Counted from the first letter of the stretch, positions 45,620 through 55,024 are shown. The stretch: 64,000 bases of DNA from Thalassotalea euphylliae (GCF_003390335.1 NZ_QUOU01000001.1:4709424-4773423), one strand, 5' to 3'. Notes: generated by a model not told the origin, from the letters alone. Numbers and translations are program-made.

Positions 45620-47161
45620 TTACCAAGTTTGCGTAGACTTGAATGTATCAAGTGCTTTAACCAAACCTGCTTCAATATCTTTGTTATAGTCGCCTTTCTC
45701 GTTGATAGTAGCCATCAACTCAGCTTGCTCGTTGTTGACGTAAGACAACAATGCAGCTTCAAAATCTACCACTTTGTTGATTGCAACATCGTTTAAGTAG
45801 CCTTTTTCAGCAGCAAATAGTGATACAGCTGTCTCAGCAACAGATAGCGGGCTGAATTGCTTTTGCTTCATCAATTCAGTAACGCGCTGACCGTGCTCTA
45901 ATTGGGCACGAGTTGCATCGTCAAGATCAGAAGCGAATTGAGCAAAGGCTGCTAATTCTGCGTATTGAGCTAATGCTAAACGGATACCACCACCAAGCTT
46001 CTTGATGATCTTAGTTTGTGCAGCACCACCAACACGAGATACCGAGATACCTGCGTTAACCGCTGGACGAATACCTGAGTTGAATAAGTTCGACTCTAGG
46101 AAGATCTGACCATCGGTAATTGAGATTACGTTGGTTGGTACGAAAGCAGAAACGTCACCCGCTTGTGTTTCGATAATTGGTAGTGCAGTTAATGAACCGG
46201 TTTGGCCCTTAACTTCACCGTTAGTGAAACGCTCAACATAAGCTTCGTTTACACGCGCTGCACGCTCTAGTAGACGTGAGTGCAAGTAGAAAACGTCACC
46301 TGGGTAAGCTTCACGACCTGGTGGACGACGAAGTAGCAATGAAATTTGACGGTAAGCAACAGCTTGCTTAGACAAATCATCATAGACGATCAACGCATCT
46401 TCACCGCGGTCACGGAAGTATTCACCCATAGTACAACCAGAGTATGGTGCTAAGTACTGAAGTGCAGCAGCTTCTGACGCAGAGGCAACAACTACGATAG
46501 TGTTTTCTAATGCGCCGTGCTCTTCTAAGGCACGTACTACGTTAGCAACGGTTGATGCTTTTTGACCAACAGCTACGTAGATTGACTTAATACCCGTGTT
46601 CTTCTGGTTAATGATTGCATCTAGTGCGATCGCTGATTTACCTACCTGACGGTCACCGATGATAAGCTCACGTTGACCACGACCGATTGGAATCATTGAG
46701 TCAATTGATTTGATACCCGTTTGTACTGGCTCATCAACAGACTTACGATCGATAACACCTGGTGCGACTACTTCGATTGGTGCGAAACCATCGTTGTCGA
46801 TTGGACCTTTACCGTCAATCGGCTCACCTAGAGTGTTAACTACGCGGCCTAAAAGACCACGACCTACTGGTACTTCCAAAATACGGCCAGTACCTTTAAC
46901 TTTTACGCCTTCTGCTAGGTCTGCGTAAGGACCCATCACAACCGCACCTACTGAATCACGCTCAAGGTTAAGCGCGATTGCGTAGCGGTTGCCAGGAAGT
47001 TCGATCATCTCACCTTGCATTACATCAGCAAGACCGTGGATGCGAATGATACCGTCAGTTACAGAAACGATAGTACCTTCGTTACGAGCTTCACTAACTA
47101 CGTCAAACTGTTCAATACGTTTTTTGATCAGTTCGGCGATTTCAGTGGAATTCAGTTGCAT
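45620..47161 (-). CDS. atpA: F1Fo ATP synthase alpha subunit
   Basis: 513-residue non-catalytic nucleotide-binding subunit of F1. Walker A GDRQVGKSAIALD, the ALPIIETQAGDVSAFVPTNV region, and the arginine-finger stretch GISVSRVGGAAQ are intact. MQLNSTEIAELIKKRIEQF is a typical start. It is 13 bp from atpH. Confidence 0.99.
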   Translation of the reverse strand: MQLNSTEIAELIKKRIEQFDVVSEARNEGTIVSVTDGIIRIHGLADVMQGEMIELPGNRYAIALNLERDSVGAVVMGPYADLAEGVKVKGTGRILEVPVGRGLLGRVVNTLGEPIDGKGPIDNDGFAPIEVVAPGVIDRKSVDEPVQTGIKSIDSMIPIGRGQRELIIGDRQVGKSAIALDAIINQKNTGIKSIYVAVGQKASTVANVVRALEEHGALENTIVVVASASEAAALQYLAPYSGCTMGEYFRDRGEDALIVYDDLSKQAVAYRQISLLLRRPPGREAYPGDVFYLHSRLLERAARVNEAYVERFTNGEVKGQTGSLTALPIIETQAGDVSAFVPTNVISITDGQIFLESNLFNSGIRPAVNAGISVSRVGGAAQTKIIKKLGGGIRLALAQYAELAAFAQFASDLDDATRAQLEHGQRVTELMKQKQFSPLSVAETAVSLFAAEKGYLNDVAINKVVDFEAALLSYVNNEQAELMATINEKGDYNKDIEAGLVKALDTFKSTQTW

Positions 47162-47174
47162 GCTCTGTTCCCCG

Positions 47175-47708
47175 TTAAGATTGCATTGTTGTTGCTAAAC
47201 GGTCTAATTTACCTCGAATAGACCCGTCAATTACCATGTCGTCGGCCTTGATGATCAAGCCAGACACGATAGTTGCGTCAACAACACAATTAAGCTTCAC
47301 TTTACGAGCCAAACGCTTTTCAAGCGCGGCGCTAATGTTTGATTGTTGGTCAGCTGATAATTCAACAGCAGACGACACATCGACAGTTACTTCTTTATCA
47401 AACTCTGCCTTTAGGGCAGCGAATTGTTCAGCAACTTGAGGTAGCACCAACAGACGTTCGTTCTCCGCCATTACCTTGATTAGGTTTTGGCCTTGTTCAT
47501 TTAGCTGTTCACCACAAACGCCAAGGAAAATTTCCTTCGCTTGTTCGACTGACGCGTTACCAGAAAGGTAGCCAGTGATGGTGTCATTTTTCGAAACTTC
47601 GGCAGCAAACACTAGCATTTCTAACCAGCTTTCAACCACTTTAGCTTCAACAGCAAATTCGAACGCTGCTTTAGCGTAAGGGCGAGCGATAGTTGTCAAT
47701 TCAGACAT
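47175..47708 (-). CDS. atpH: F1Fo ATP synthase delta subunit
   Basis: 177-residue peripheral-stalk subunit joining F1 to the b dimer. MSELTTIARPYAKAAFEFAV is the standard N-terminal domain start, and VDATIVSGLIIKADDMVIDG is the conserved C-terminal OSCP/delta motif. It lies 12 bp after atpF. Confidence 0.97.
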   Translation of the reverse strand: MSELTTIARPYAKAAFEFAVEAKVVESWLEMLVFAAEVSKNDTITGYLSGNASVEQAKEIFLGVCGEQLNEQGQNLIKVMAENERLLVLPQVAEQFAALKAEFDKEVTVDVSSAVELSADQQSNISAALEKRLARKVKLNCVVDATIVSGLIIKADDMVIDGSIRGKLDRLATTMQS

Positions 47709-47720
47709 GCTCTATACCCC

Positions 47721-48191
47721 TTAAAGTTCAGCGACTAATTTATCTAAGATGTCGCTGTGAGCAGCGGCATCAATTGAACGCTCGAGAATTTTCTCGGCAC
47801 CGGCAACAGCTAACGCAGACACTTGCTGACGTAGCTCTTCTGTTGCACGATTGCGCTCAGACTCAATTTCTGCATGACCAGACGCGATAATTTTTTCGCG
47901 CTCTGCTTGTGCTTTTTCCGCTGCTTCATCAATCATTTGCGCTTCGCGTTTTTTCGCAGCTTCAATGATTTCAGCAGCTTGCGCTTTCGCTTCTTTAAGT
48001 TGAGCCGTCGCTTTCTCTTGCGCTAGAGCAAGATCTTTCGCTGCACGGTCAGAAGCGGCTAAGCCGTCTGCAATAGTTTTCTGACGAGCTTCGATAGCAC
48101 CAATCAGTGGTGGCCATACGAATTTCATGCAGAAAAGAACGAATACGACAAATGCGATCATTTCACTGATAAAAGTGACATTAACGTTCAT
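47721..48191 (-). CDS. atpF: F1Fo ATP synthase b subunit
   Basis: 156 residues, one N-terminal membrane helix (MNVNVTFISEMIAFVVFVLF) and a long charged Ala/Glu/Lys-rich coil that dimerises as the peripheral stator. KFVWPPLIGAIEARQKTIAD follows the helix as in E. coli AtpF, which is also 156 residues. Confidence 0.97.
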   Translation of the reverse strand: MNVNVTFISEMIAFVVFVLFCMKFVWPPLIGAIEARQKTIADGLAASDRAAKDLALAQEKATAQLKEAKAQAAEIIEAAKKREAQMIDEAAEKAQAEREKIIASGHAEIESERNRATEELRQQVSALAVAGAEKILERSIDAAAHSDILDKLVAEL

Positions 48192-48240
48192 TTGTGTACC
48201 TCCTATTTTATTTCGTTGTTAAAAGACTGAATTAGGTTAA

Positions 48241-48477
48241 TTAGCCAATTTTAACGAATAGGATGTATAGACCCATTGCAACACCAATGATTGCAATCGC
48301 ATCGATTAGACCAGCAACGATGAACATTTTAACTTGTAACTGTGGTGCTAGTTCAGGTTGACGAGCAGCAGACTCTAGGAATTTACCACCTAAAAGACCA
48401 AAACCGATCGCTGTACCTAATGCACCTAAGCCGATAAGTAACGCAGCTGCTACATATAGTAAACCTAAGTTTTCCAT
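48241..48477 (-). CDS. atpE: F1Fo ATP synthase c subunit
   Basis: 78-residue hairpin protein forming the rotating proton ring. Glycine-rich first helix with the GTAIGFGLLGGKFLESAARQPE loop, and the proton-binding Asp in VAGLIDAIAIIGVAMGLY. That residue is Asp rather than the sodium-type Gln/Glu pattern, so H+ coupling is expected. A GGAGAT ribosome-binding site preceded by a long A/T-rich stretch suits the high translation rate this subunit needs. Confidence 0.98.
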   Translation of the reverse strand: MENLGLLYVAAALLIGLGALGTAIGFGLLGGKFLESAARQPELAPQLQVKMFIVAGLIDAIAIIGVAMGLYILFVKIG

Positions 48478-48542
48478 TTTTATCTCCGATTATTTAAGTA
48501 AAAATTAAAATTAAAAAAATTGTTTTGGGGCGTCCTACCCGC

Positions 48543-48587
48543 AGTCTCTTGGCTGGCTTAGCCGTTTCCTTTAATCACCAAGAGACT
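48543..48587 (-). promoter_or_regulatory. Stem-loop in the atpB-atpE intercistronic mRNA
   Basis: Perfect 10-bp stem AGTCTCTTGG / CCAAGAGACT with a 25-base loop that contains a smaller GGCT/AGCC hairpin. One arm reaches into the atpB stop codon. It lacks a T-run, so it is not a terminator. I infer a role in mRNA processing or stability between a low-copy and a high-copy subunit gene. Confidence 0.55.
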
Positions 48588-49401
48588 AGTGATCTTCGTG
48601 CGCTAAACTCAAGTAAACGATGGTTAGCGTCATAAATATAAATGCTTGTAATGGGATAACTAATAAGTGGAACGCCGCCCATAAGAAATGCGGACCAAAG
48701 ATTTGCCAGACCCCCATAGTGGCGATCAAGATAAAGATCAATTCACCTGCATATAAGTTACCGAATAAACGCAAGGCTAATGACAGCGGACGCGCCAGTA
48801 AGGTCACCACTTCAAGTACAAAGTTGACCGGGTAAAGTGTCCAGTGGCCGAAAGGTTGAACACTCAACTCTTTGATAAAACCCCCAATACCTTTCACTTT
48901 CACTGAGTAGTAAAGAATTAGCCAGAATACGCCTAATGCTAAGGCTAAGGTCATATTGATATCAGTTGTCGGTACTGACTTGATGTAATCAACACCAATT
49001 AAGCCGGCAACGGTTGGAATTAAATCGACTGGCACCCAGTCCATCGCGTTCATTAATAATACCCAAACGAATATTGTTAATGCTAATGGGGCAATTACCG
49101 GGTTTTTACCGTGAAACGAGCTTTTTACGCTGTCTTCAACGAATTCAACGATCATCTCAACTGCACATTGCAGCTTACCTGGCACGCCAGCCTCAGCTTT
49201 TTTCGCAACAGAACGGAAGATGTATAAGAACACCAAACCTAAGAATACCGACCAACCTAATGTATCAATGTGAAGTGTCCAGAAACCTGCATCGGCACAA
49301 CTGTAGTTGAAGCCAATACCGTCATCGGTCATACACATTTTCGCATTAGTTAAATGGTGGCTAATATATTCTTGGCTGGTAATTTCAGCACTGGAAGCCA
49401 T
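48586..49401 (-). CDS. atpB: F1Fo ATP synthase a subunit
   Basis: 271-residue membrane subunit forming the proton half-channels. The essential Arg lies in LARPLSLALRLFGNLYAGEL. Five to six hydrophobic helices and the C-terminal HLLVIPLQAFIFMTLTIVYL are typical. The N-terminal region (SHHLTNAKMCMTDDGIGF) has the periplasmic stretch seen in related genera. Confidence 0.98.
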   Translation of the reverse strand: MASSAEITSQEYISHHLTNAKMCMTDDGIGFNYSCADAGFWTLHIDTLGWSVFLGLVFLYIFRSVAKKAEAGVPGKLQCAVEMIVEFVEDSVKSSFHGKNPVIAPLALTIFVWVLLMNAMDWVPVDLIPTVAGLIGVDYIKSVPTTDINMTLALALGVFWLILYYSVKVKGIGGFIKELSVQPFGHWTLYPVNFVLEVVTLLARPLSLALRLFGNLYAGELIFILIATMGVWQIFGPHFLWAAFHLLVIPLQAFIFMTLTIVYLSLAHEDH

Positions 49402-49417
49402 ATTTTTGTCCTAATGG

Positions 49418-49801
49418 TTAAAGTTTAAATTTTAAAAACATGGGCGTTAACAGTGAGCTAAACACTGCTAAACAAAATGCGCCAAAAAAGGGTACCGGTA
49501 TAATCACTAAAAACTTGAAGGCTAGTGCAAACAGAATCGCGGTTAAACCCAATTTTATTTTTGCGCCGCGAAAGAATGCATCCATTACTTTGCGATTGGC
49601 GCTAGCTCCCGCATACCTAAAGGCGTAGAGCGCAAATACAAAATTAGGGATTATGCCAATACAACCACCAGCTAAGGCTGACAGGGCATGACTTAACCCC
49701 CAATTGAAATAAATCATTACGGCAGCAACTAAGGTTAGCGTCGTTGCACAAATCAATTGTTGCCGCGATAATTTTCGGCCCGGCTTAACCAACTGATTCA
49801 C
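49418..49801 (-). CDS. atpI: ATP synthase assembly protein I
   Basis: 127 residues with four predicted membrane helices. AtpI is not a structural subunit; it helps assembly of the c ring and may affect Mg2+ transport. SALAGGCIGIIPNFVFALYA and the following FRGAKIKLGLTAILFALAFK match the family. It is the first gene of the atp operon, 16 bp from atpB, with the promoter upstream at about 49880-49907. Confidence 0.9.
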   Translation of the reverse strand: MNQLVKPGRKLSRQQLICATTLTLVAAVMIYFNWGLSHALSALAGGCIGIIPNFVFALYAFRYAGASANRKVMDAFFRGAKIKLGLTAILFALAFKFLVIIPVPFFGAFCLAVFSSLLTPMFLKFKL

Positions 49802-50281
49802 ACTGTTTACCCCTAACGAAAACCTTCGTAAAACCTACACTTTTTGAGTGAGAAAATTTCAACTCAAAAAATCCTCGCAAGTATACTTAATTACGTTTTT
49901 ATTGCAACCAAATAGGGCTGCGAACGCTGGTATTTTGTACGAAAAAAGCGAATATGTGAAAAATGTGTAACATTGAGGAAATTGATACTCAAGAGTTCAA
50001 ATTGTGCTACTCGCATATCAAGTGCACCGTGAAAAAACAAAAGCTATAGCTATCAATAACTTTTATAGTTAACACTAAGGTTTTAAGGGCGTTAATTCCA
50101 TACGGTTAGTAGGGTAATTACCGCATTAGTCAGCCGTGAATAGCTAGGCAAAGGTATAAAAGGTTTAGGTGAAGCGATAGATAAAGATAACGCCTAAGTG
50201 AAAACTAACTATCGTCTTACCGGTTGCAAGCAAGACGATTTACACGCTAGCCTAACAGGCAAGCTCATTTATCAAAGTAAA
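49802..50281. other. Intergenic region between atpI and parB
   Basis: 480 bp without a credible gene. It holds the atp promoter and leader hairpin at the left and, at 50211-50239, an inverted repeat ATCGTCTT / AAGACGAT that could weakly terminate parB transcripts. The middle (about 49920-50200) shows nothing I recognise; I looked for DnaA boxes and palindromic parS-like sites and found none. Confidence 0.5.
49880..49907 (-). promoter_or_regulatory. Candidate sigma-70 promoter of the atp operon
   Basis: On the minus strand TTGCAA (49902-49907) and TATACT (49880-49885) are separated by 16 bp, about 80 bp upstream of atpI. Between this and the gene lies an inverted repeat TTTTTGAGT / ACTCAAAAA (49841-49849 and 49862-49870) that would form a leader hairpin. 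No other pair as good is seen in the gap. Confidence 0.6.
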
Positions 50282-51172
50282 TTAGTGAATTTTCGCCAGA
50301 ATGCCGTCAAGTTCTTCCAGATTGGTATAAGAAATCACCAACTTGCCTTTGCCTTTTTTGTTGTGGCTAATAGAGACTTGCGATCCTAGACGCTCTGCCA
50401 GCTGTTGTTCCAACGACACTGTGTTGGGATCAGGCTGCTTTGGTGCTTTTTCGATTGGTGGCTCTTGCACTTTCTTAATTAAAGCTTCCGTTTCACGCAC
50501 CGTCAGCTCTTTTGCCACAACCGTGCGCGCAGTGGTATTTTGCACATCACCTTCCAGTGCCAATAAGGCGCGAGCGTGGCCCATTTCAATATCACCGTGC
50601 TCAAGTAAGGTTTTTACTTCATCATTCAGGTTGTTTAAACGCAGTAAGTTAGTGACAGTAGTACGCGATTTACCCACAGCTTCCGCGACTTCTTGGTGCG
50701 TTAATTCAAACTCAGTCAATAAGCGCTCTAAGGCAATCGCTTCTTCCATGGCATTAAGATCTTCACGTTGAATGTTTTCAATCAACGCAATAGCCACAGC
50801 CGCTTCATCAGCAACGTCTTTCACTAAACACGGGACTTCTGCAAGTTCTGCTAATTGTGCCGCACGCCAACGGCGCTCACCGGCAATGATTTCGTATTGA
50901 TGGTCGCCAATACTGCGCACAACGATAGGCTGGATAATACCTTGTGCCTTGATTGAGCTCGATAGCTCTTCTAAGGCATCCGGTGACATATCTTTACGCG
51001 GTTGATATTTGCCCGGCTGCAGTTGCTCAATCGGTAGTTTGCGCAATTCGCCTTTTTCTGGCGCTGCCGCAACGTCTTGACTGTCGTTGTCGACATTGTC
51101 TTCAGCCTTAGGGGCTTGCGTTAACAAAGCATCTAAACCTCGGCCTAAACCGCGACGTTTTGCAGGGCTCAT
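50282..51172 (-). CDS. parB: Chromosome partitioning protein ParB
   Basis: 296-residue parS-binding CTPase. MSPAKRRGLGRGLDALL is the usual start. The N-terminal domain carries IIAGERRWRAAQLA, with the GERRxRA motif of the CTP-binding pocket. The helix-turn-helix is EVAEAVGKSRTTVTNLLRLN, followed by a C-terminal dimerisation domain. No intact 16-bp parS palindrome was noticed within this window by eye. Confidence 0.96.
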   Translation of the reverse strand: MSPAKRRGLGRGLDALLTQAPKAEDNVDNDSQDVAAAPEKGELRKLPIEQLQPGKYQPRKDMSPDALEELSSSIKAQGIIQPIVVRSIGDHQYEIIAGERRWRAAQLAELAEVPCLVKDVADEAAVAIALIENIQREDLNAMEEAIALERLLTEFELTHQEVAEAVGKSRTTVTNLLRLNNLNDEVKTLLEHGDIEMGHARALLALEGDVQNTTARTVVAKELTVRETEALIKKVQEPPIEKAPKQPDPNTVSLEQQLAERLGSQVSISHNKKGKGKLVISYTNLEELDGILAKIH

Positions 51173-51209
51173 ATCAATCCTTCAAATATTCTTATTTTAC
51201 GTATGCGTA

Positions 51210-52010
51210 CTAGTCTGTGACTTCTTCTGTTTTGGGGTGCTTAGCAAGCTCTTCGCGTCGCAGTATTTCACCCGCTAGCGCTAAGTAGGCTTTTGCCCCT
51301 GTCGATGATTTATCGTAATACATCACAGGTGCACCGAAGCTTGGCGCTTCAGCAAGGCGAACATTTCGAGGGATGACAGTACGGTAGACTTTATCACCGA
51401 AATGACGCTTTAATTGCTCGGACACGTCATTGGCTAAGCGATTGCGCGGATCGTACATGGTTCGTAGGATTCCCTCAATCTTTAATTCGCTGTTCACCAC
51501 TGACGTTAGCTGAGAGATAGTTTCCATCAACGCCGTTAGCCCTTCAAGCGCATAATATTCACACTGCATCGGCACTAATACCGAATCGGCCGCGGCCATG
51601 GCATTGACCGTTAGCATGTTAAGTGATGGCGGACAATCAATAATAATGAAGTCGTATTCATCTTTCACTGGCGCCAACGCATTGCGCAGTCTAAGCTCAC
51701 GCGCAAAGACTTCCATTAATTTGATCTCTGCGGCGGTCACATCCGCATTACCTGCGATCAGATCATACAAGCCAGATGTTTCACGATAGACCACTTCGTC
51801 AAACGGCTTTTGTTCAACCAATAATTCATAGCTAGTGATCAGGTCTTCGTATTTATCAATACCACTACCCATAGTGGCATTGCCTTGAGGATCGAGATCG
51901 ATCAGCAATACTTTTCGTTTCGTTGCTGCTAACGAAGCAGCTAAATTGACGGATGTCGTGGTTTTGCCCACGCCACCTTTTTGATTTGCTACCGCAATAA
52001 TTCTGCCCAC
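51210..52010 (-). CDS. parA: Chromosome partitioning ATPase ParA (Soj)
   Basis: 266-residue deviant-Walker ATPase that positions chromosome origins with ParB. The P-loop is NQKGGVGKTTTSVNLAASL with the two signature lysines. LIDLDPQGNATMGSG and YDFIIIDCPPSLNMLTVNA are the other nucleotide-binding motifs. It is 14 bp after rsmG and 37 bp before parB, a conserved origin-proximal set. Confidence 0.96.
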   Translation of the reverse strand: MGRIIAVANQKGGVGKTTTSVNLAASLAATKRKVLLIDLDPQGNATMGSGIDKYEDLITSYELLVEQKPFDEVVYRETSGLYDLIAGNADVTAAEIKLMEVFARELRLRNALAPVKDEYDFIIIDCPPSLNMLTVNAMAAADSVLVPMQCEYYALEGLTALMETISQLTSVVNSELKIEGILRTMYDPRNRLANDVSEQLKRHFGDKVYRTVIPRNVRLAEAPSFGAPVMYYDKSSTGAKAYLALAGEILRREELAKHPKTEEVTD

Positions 52011-52024
52011 AAGTGCCTCGAAGT

Positions 52025-52651
52025 CTAGTTATTCTTTTTCAATTCGATTAAGTGTCGTTCACCGGTTAATTCAGGAACATGTAATTCATGACTTGCCACT
52101 AACGCGACATTCTCAGGTAGAGCATCCAGCTCATCTTCTGGGTATTGTCCTTTTAGCGCGTAAAAGCGGCCAGTTTCACTTTCGATCAAGTGATGACACC
52201 AAGACACCATGTCTTGCAATGAAGAAAATGCGCGGCTCAACACTCCATCAAATGCTTGCGTGGGAGTATGTGCTTCAACCCGTGATTGCACAGGCTCAAC
52301 ATTGGTTAATTGCAATTGGTAGACAACTTGGCGTAAAAACGTAATACGTTTTCCTAAGCTATCTAATAATACAAAATTCCGCTCAGGATACAATATGGCA
52401 AGTGGAATGCCAGGTAAGCCAGGCCCCGTACCCACATCAATAAAACGTTTACCTGTGAGCAGTTTGCCAACCACTAAACTATCAAGAATATGCTTTACCA
52501 ACATTTCTTCTGGGTTGCGAACGGACGTTAGGTTGTAAGTTTTATTCCACTTGTCAAGTAATTCGACGTATTGAATTAATTGTGTAAATTGAAGATCGGT
52601 TAAGGAAATATCGGTTTGCGCGACCAGCGCGCGTAATTTGTCTGCTAACAT
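52025..52651 (-). CDS. rsmG: 16S rRNA (guanine(527)-N(7))-methyltransferase RsmG
   Basis: 208 residues. The SAM-binding core is FIDVGTGPGLPGIPLAILYP, with a preceding DKWNKTYNLTSVRNPEEML motif. It methylates G527 of 16S rRNA; loss is known to give low-level streptomycin resistance. It lies 67 bp downstream of mnmG and leads into parA. Confidence 0.96.
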   Translation of the reverse strand: MLADKLRALVAQTDISLTDLQFTQLIQYVELLDKWNKTYNLTSVRNPEEMLVKHILDSLVVGKLLTGKRFIDVGTGPGLPGIPLAILYPERNFVLLDSLGKRITFLRQVVYQLQLTNVEPVQSRVEAHTPTQAFDGVLSRAFSSLQDMVSWCHHLIESETGRFYALKGQYPEDELDALPENVALVASHELHVPELTGERHLIELKKNN

Positions 52652-52718
52652 CTAATTTTATCTGTGCTGTTGTTAGGCAAGATAGGCGACAAGTGTCTCA
52701 ACTTATCGCCTCGTTATG

Positions 52719-54608
52719 TTACGCGGTTTTACGTAATAAACCGTGTTTTTTCAAGTATACCAGCAATAGCGAAATCGCCGCAGGGGTAATGCCCGAAATA
52801 CGCGATGCCTTACCCAAGGTTTCAGGGCGCGCATCGGAAAGTTTAGCGACCACTTCGTTAGATAGCCCTGAAATCTGGCTGTAATCAAAATCCGCTGGGA
52901 TCGAAGTATTTTCGTGACGCTTTTTCTTTTCAATTTCATCCATTTGGCGATCAATGTAACCTTGATACTTAATTTGAATTTCAACTTGCTCTGCCGCTTG
53001 TTGATCTGCAATGGCTGGACCAAACGCTTCAATCGCCATCACATCAGCATAGTTAGTTTCAGGGCGACGTAAAATATCTTCGAGTGTCGCTTCTTTGCTG
53101 ATCGGATTCTTTAACTGCGGATTTAACTGCTCAGCTGCAGGATGATCTTTTTGCACCCACACCGACTTTAAGCGTTGACGCTCTTGTTCGATATTGTCCA
53201 TTTTCTCGTTAAAGCGCGCCCAACGTGCATCATCCACTAAACCAAGTTCACGGCCTTTTTCCGTTAAGCGAATATCGGCATTGTCTTCACGCAGTAATAA
53301 ACGGTATTCCGCGCGCGAGGTAAACATGCGGTATGGCTCTTTGGTACCGAGTGTTGCCAGATCGTCAATTAATACGCCCATATAAGCTTGATCGCGACCT
53401 AAGATCCATTCCTCTTTGCCCTGCACGCGCAGTGCCGCATTCGTTGCTGCCACTAAACCTTGCGCCCCAGCTTCTTCATAACCGGTTGTGCCGTTGATCT
53501 GGCCAGCAAAGTATAAGTTATTGACAAATTTGCTTTCTAAGGTTTGTTTCAGATCGCGTGGATCGAAGAAGTCGTACTCAATCGCATAACCCGGGCGCGT
53601 AATATGGGCGTTTTCAAAGCCTTTAATTGAGCGCACTAAGTTCATTTGGACATCAAATGGCAAGCTGGTTGAAATCCCGTTAGGGTAAACTTCATGTGTT
53701 GTTAAACCTTCCGGCTCAACAAAGATCTGATGCGTATCTTTATCAGCAAAACGGGTGATCTTATCTTCAATCGATGGGCAGTAACGCGGACCAACCCCTT
53801 CAATCACCCCCGTATACATTGGCGAACGATCTAAACCAGCGCGAATAATGTCGTGGGTTTTTTCATTGGTATGGGTGATATAACACGAGATCTGCTGTGG
53901 GTGATCATCATGGGATCCCATAAATGAGAAAATCGGTCTTGGTGTATCACCAGGCTGCTCTTGCATCACAGAAAAGTCGAGTGTTCTGGCATCCAAGCGC
54001 GGTGGCGTACCAGTTTTTAAGCGATCCATTCGAAATGGCATATCACGTAAACTTTTCGCCAAGTTAACTGAAGCGGGATCGCCTGCGCGACCACCTTGAT
54101 AATTGTTCAAGCCAATGTGGATTTGGCCCGCAAGGAAAGTACCTACGGTTAATACCACAGCATGACCTTTGAACTTTAATCCCATTTGCGTGGACACCCC
54201 GACGACTCGATCGTTTTCTAAGATCAAGTCATCACAAGGTTGTTGGAAGATCGTTAGGTTCGGTTGGTTTTCCAATGTATGGCGTACAAATGAGCGATAT
54301 AACGCGCGATCCGCTTGAGCACGAGTTGCTCTTACCGCTGGCCCTTTACTTGCGTTTAAGGTGCGAAACTGGATCGCAGCGTGATCGATCGCTGTTGCCA
54401 TCAAACCGCCTAAGGCATCGATCTCTTTCACTAGGTGACCTTTGCCGATCCCACCGATCGCAGGGTTACAAGACATTTGTCCCAGGGTATCAATATTGTG
54501 CGTTAACAATAGGGTTTTACAGCCCATTCTAGCCGCAGCTAAACAAGCTTCTGTGCCAGCATGACCGCCACCAACAACGATTACATCAAATGTATCTTGA
54601 TACCACAT
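52719..54608 (-). CDS. mnmG: tRNA uridine-5-carboxymethylaminomethyl modification enzyme MnmG (GidA)
   Basis: 629 residues from the ATG at 54608 (MWYQDTFDVIVVGGGHAGTE, where E. coli starts MFYPDPFDV). An in-frame start at 54620 adds four residues. FAD-binding Rossmann motif GGGHAGTEACLAAARMG, the CNPAIGGIGKGHLVKEIDAL block, ILNASKGPAVRATRAQADR, and TGYEEAGAQG are standard. With MnmE (encoded at 59133) it builds cmnm5U at tRNA wobble position 34. Its 5' end borders the origin region. Confidence 0.97.
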   Translation of the reverse strand: MWYQDTFDVIVVGGGHAGTEACLAAARMGCKTLLLTHNIDTLGQMSCNPAIGGIGKGHLVKEIDALGGLMATAIDHAAIQFRTLNASKGPAVRATRAQADRALYRSFVRHTLENQPNLTIFQQPCDDLILENDRVVGVSTQMGLKFKGHAVVLTVGTFLAGQIHIGLNNYQGGRAGDPASVNLAKSLRDMPFRMDRLKTGTPPRLDARTLDFSVMQEQPGDTPRPIFSFMGSHDDHPQQISCYITHTNEKTHDIIRAGLDRSPMYTGVIEGVGPRYCPSIEDKITRFADKDTHQIFVEPEGLTTHEVYPNGISTSLPFDVQMNLVRSIKGFENAHITRPGYAIEYDFFDPRDLKQTLESKFVNNLYFAGQINGTTGYEEAGAQGLVAATNAALRVQGKEEWILGRDQAYMGVLIDDLATLGTKEPYRMFTSRAEYRLLLREDNADIRLTEKGRELGLVDDARWARFNEKMDNIEQERQRLKSVWVQKDHPAAEQLNPQLKNPISKEATLEDILRRPETNYADVMAIEAFGPAIADQQAAEQVEIQIKYQGYIDRQMDEIEKKKRHENTSIPADFDYSQISGLSNEVVAKLSDARPETLGKASRISGITPAAISLLLVYLKKHGLLRKTA

Positions 54609-55024
54609 GAACAATTTCACCTAACAATTTACACGGGAAAAAAGAGGCGTATTTTAGCATTGTTTTTGAACTCAGGGGAATGATCATTTTTGTAAAAAGA
54701 TCGGCGTAAAATGAAGGGATGGATCACGAGATAAATATTTAGATCTATATAAAGATCTTATTATTATTTCTTATTAGGCTTGCGGTTTTTTGTGGATAAG
54801 CAAGAAAACCAGTTATAAATCATGATCTTTAATTGATCATGATCTTGTGATCAAAGTTTGATCTAGTGCGGTAAAAGCTATGATCAACAAGGCTGTTTAT
54901 CCACAACTCACATTCTTATTTATTTTGTTAACTGAATAATAAAGGGAAATTAACGGGGTTATACGCTTTTTATCCACATTTGATGTTTTCCCTAGATCTA
55001 AATGTGGATAACAGCTTAATAAGA
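54609..55024. other. oriC: Chromosomal replication origin oriC
   Basis: About 415-bp gap between mnmG and mioC, the E. coli oriC position. Four perfect DnaA boxes TTATCCACA occur at 54791-54799 (-), 54897-54905 (+), 54970-54978 (+) and 55003-55011 (-). About a dozen GATC Dam sites are packed here, several within 54823-54864. An A/T-rich unwinding-element candidate lies at about 54740-54778, with GATCTATATAAAG and GATCTTATTATTA resembling the E. coli 13-mers. Strand opening would be expected there, on the mnmG side. Confidence 0.92.

Noticed and set aside
50198..50389. Rightward 63-residue frame across the parB end
   Set aside because: Overlaps parB antisense, lacks a ribosome-binding site, and contains no recognisable motif.
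51770..51790. GTTTCACG-like half site near parA as a parS
   Set aside because: Only half of the expected palindrome is present and it falls inside parA coding sequence. No full 16-bp palindrome was found.
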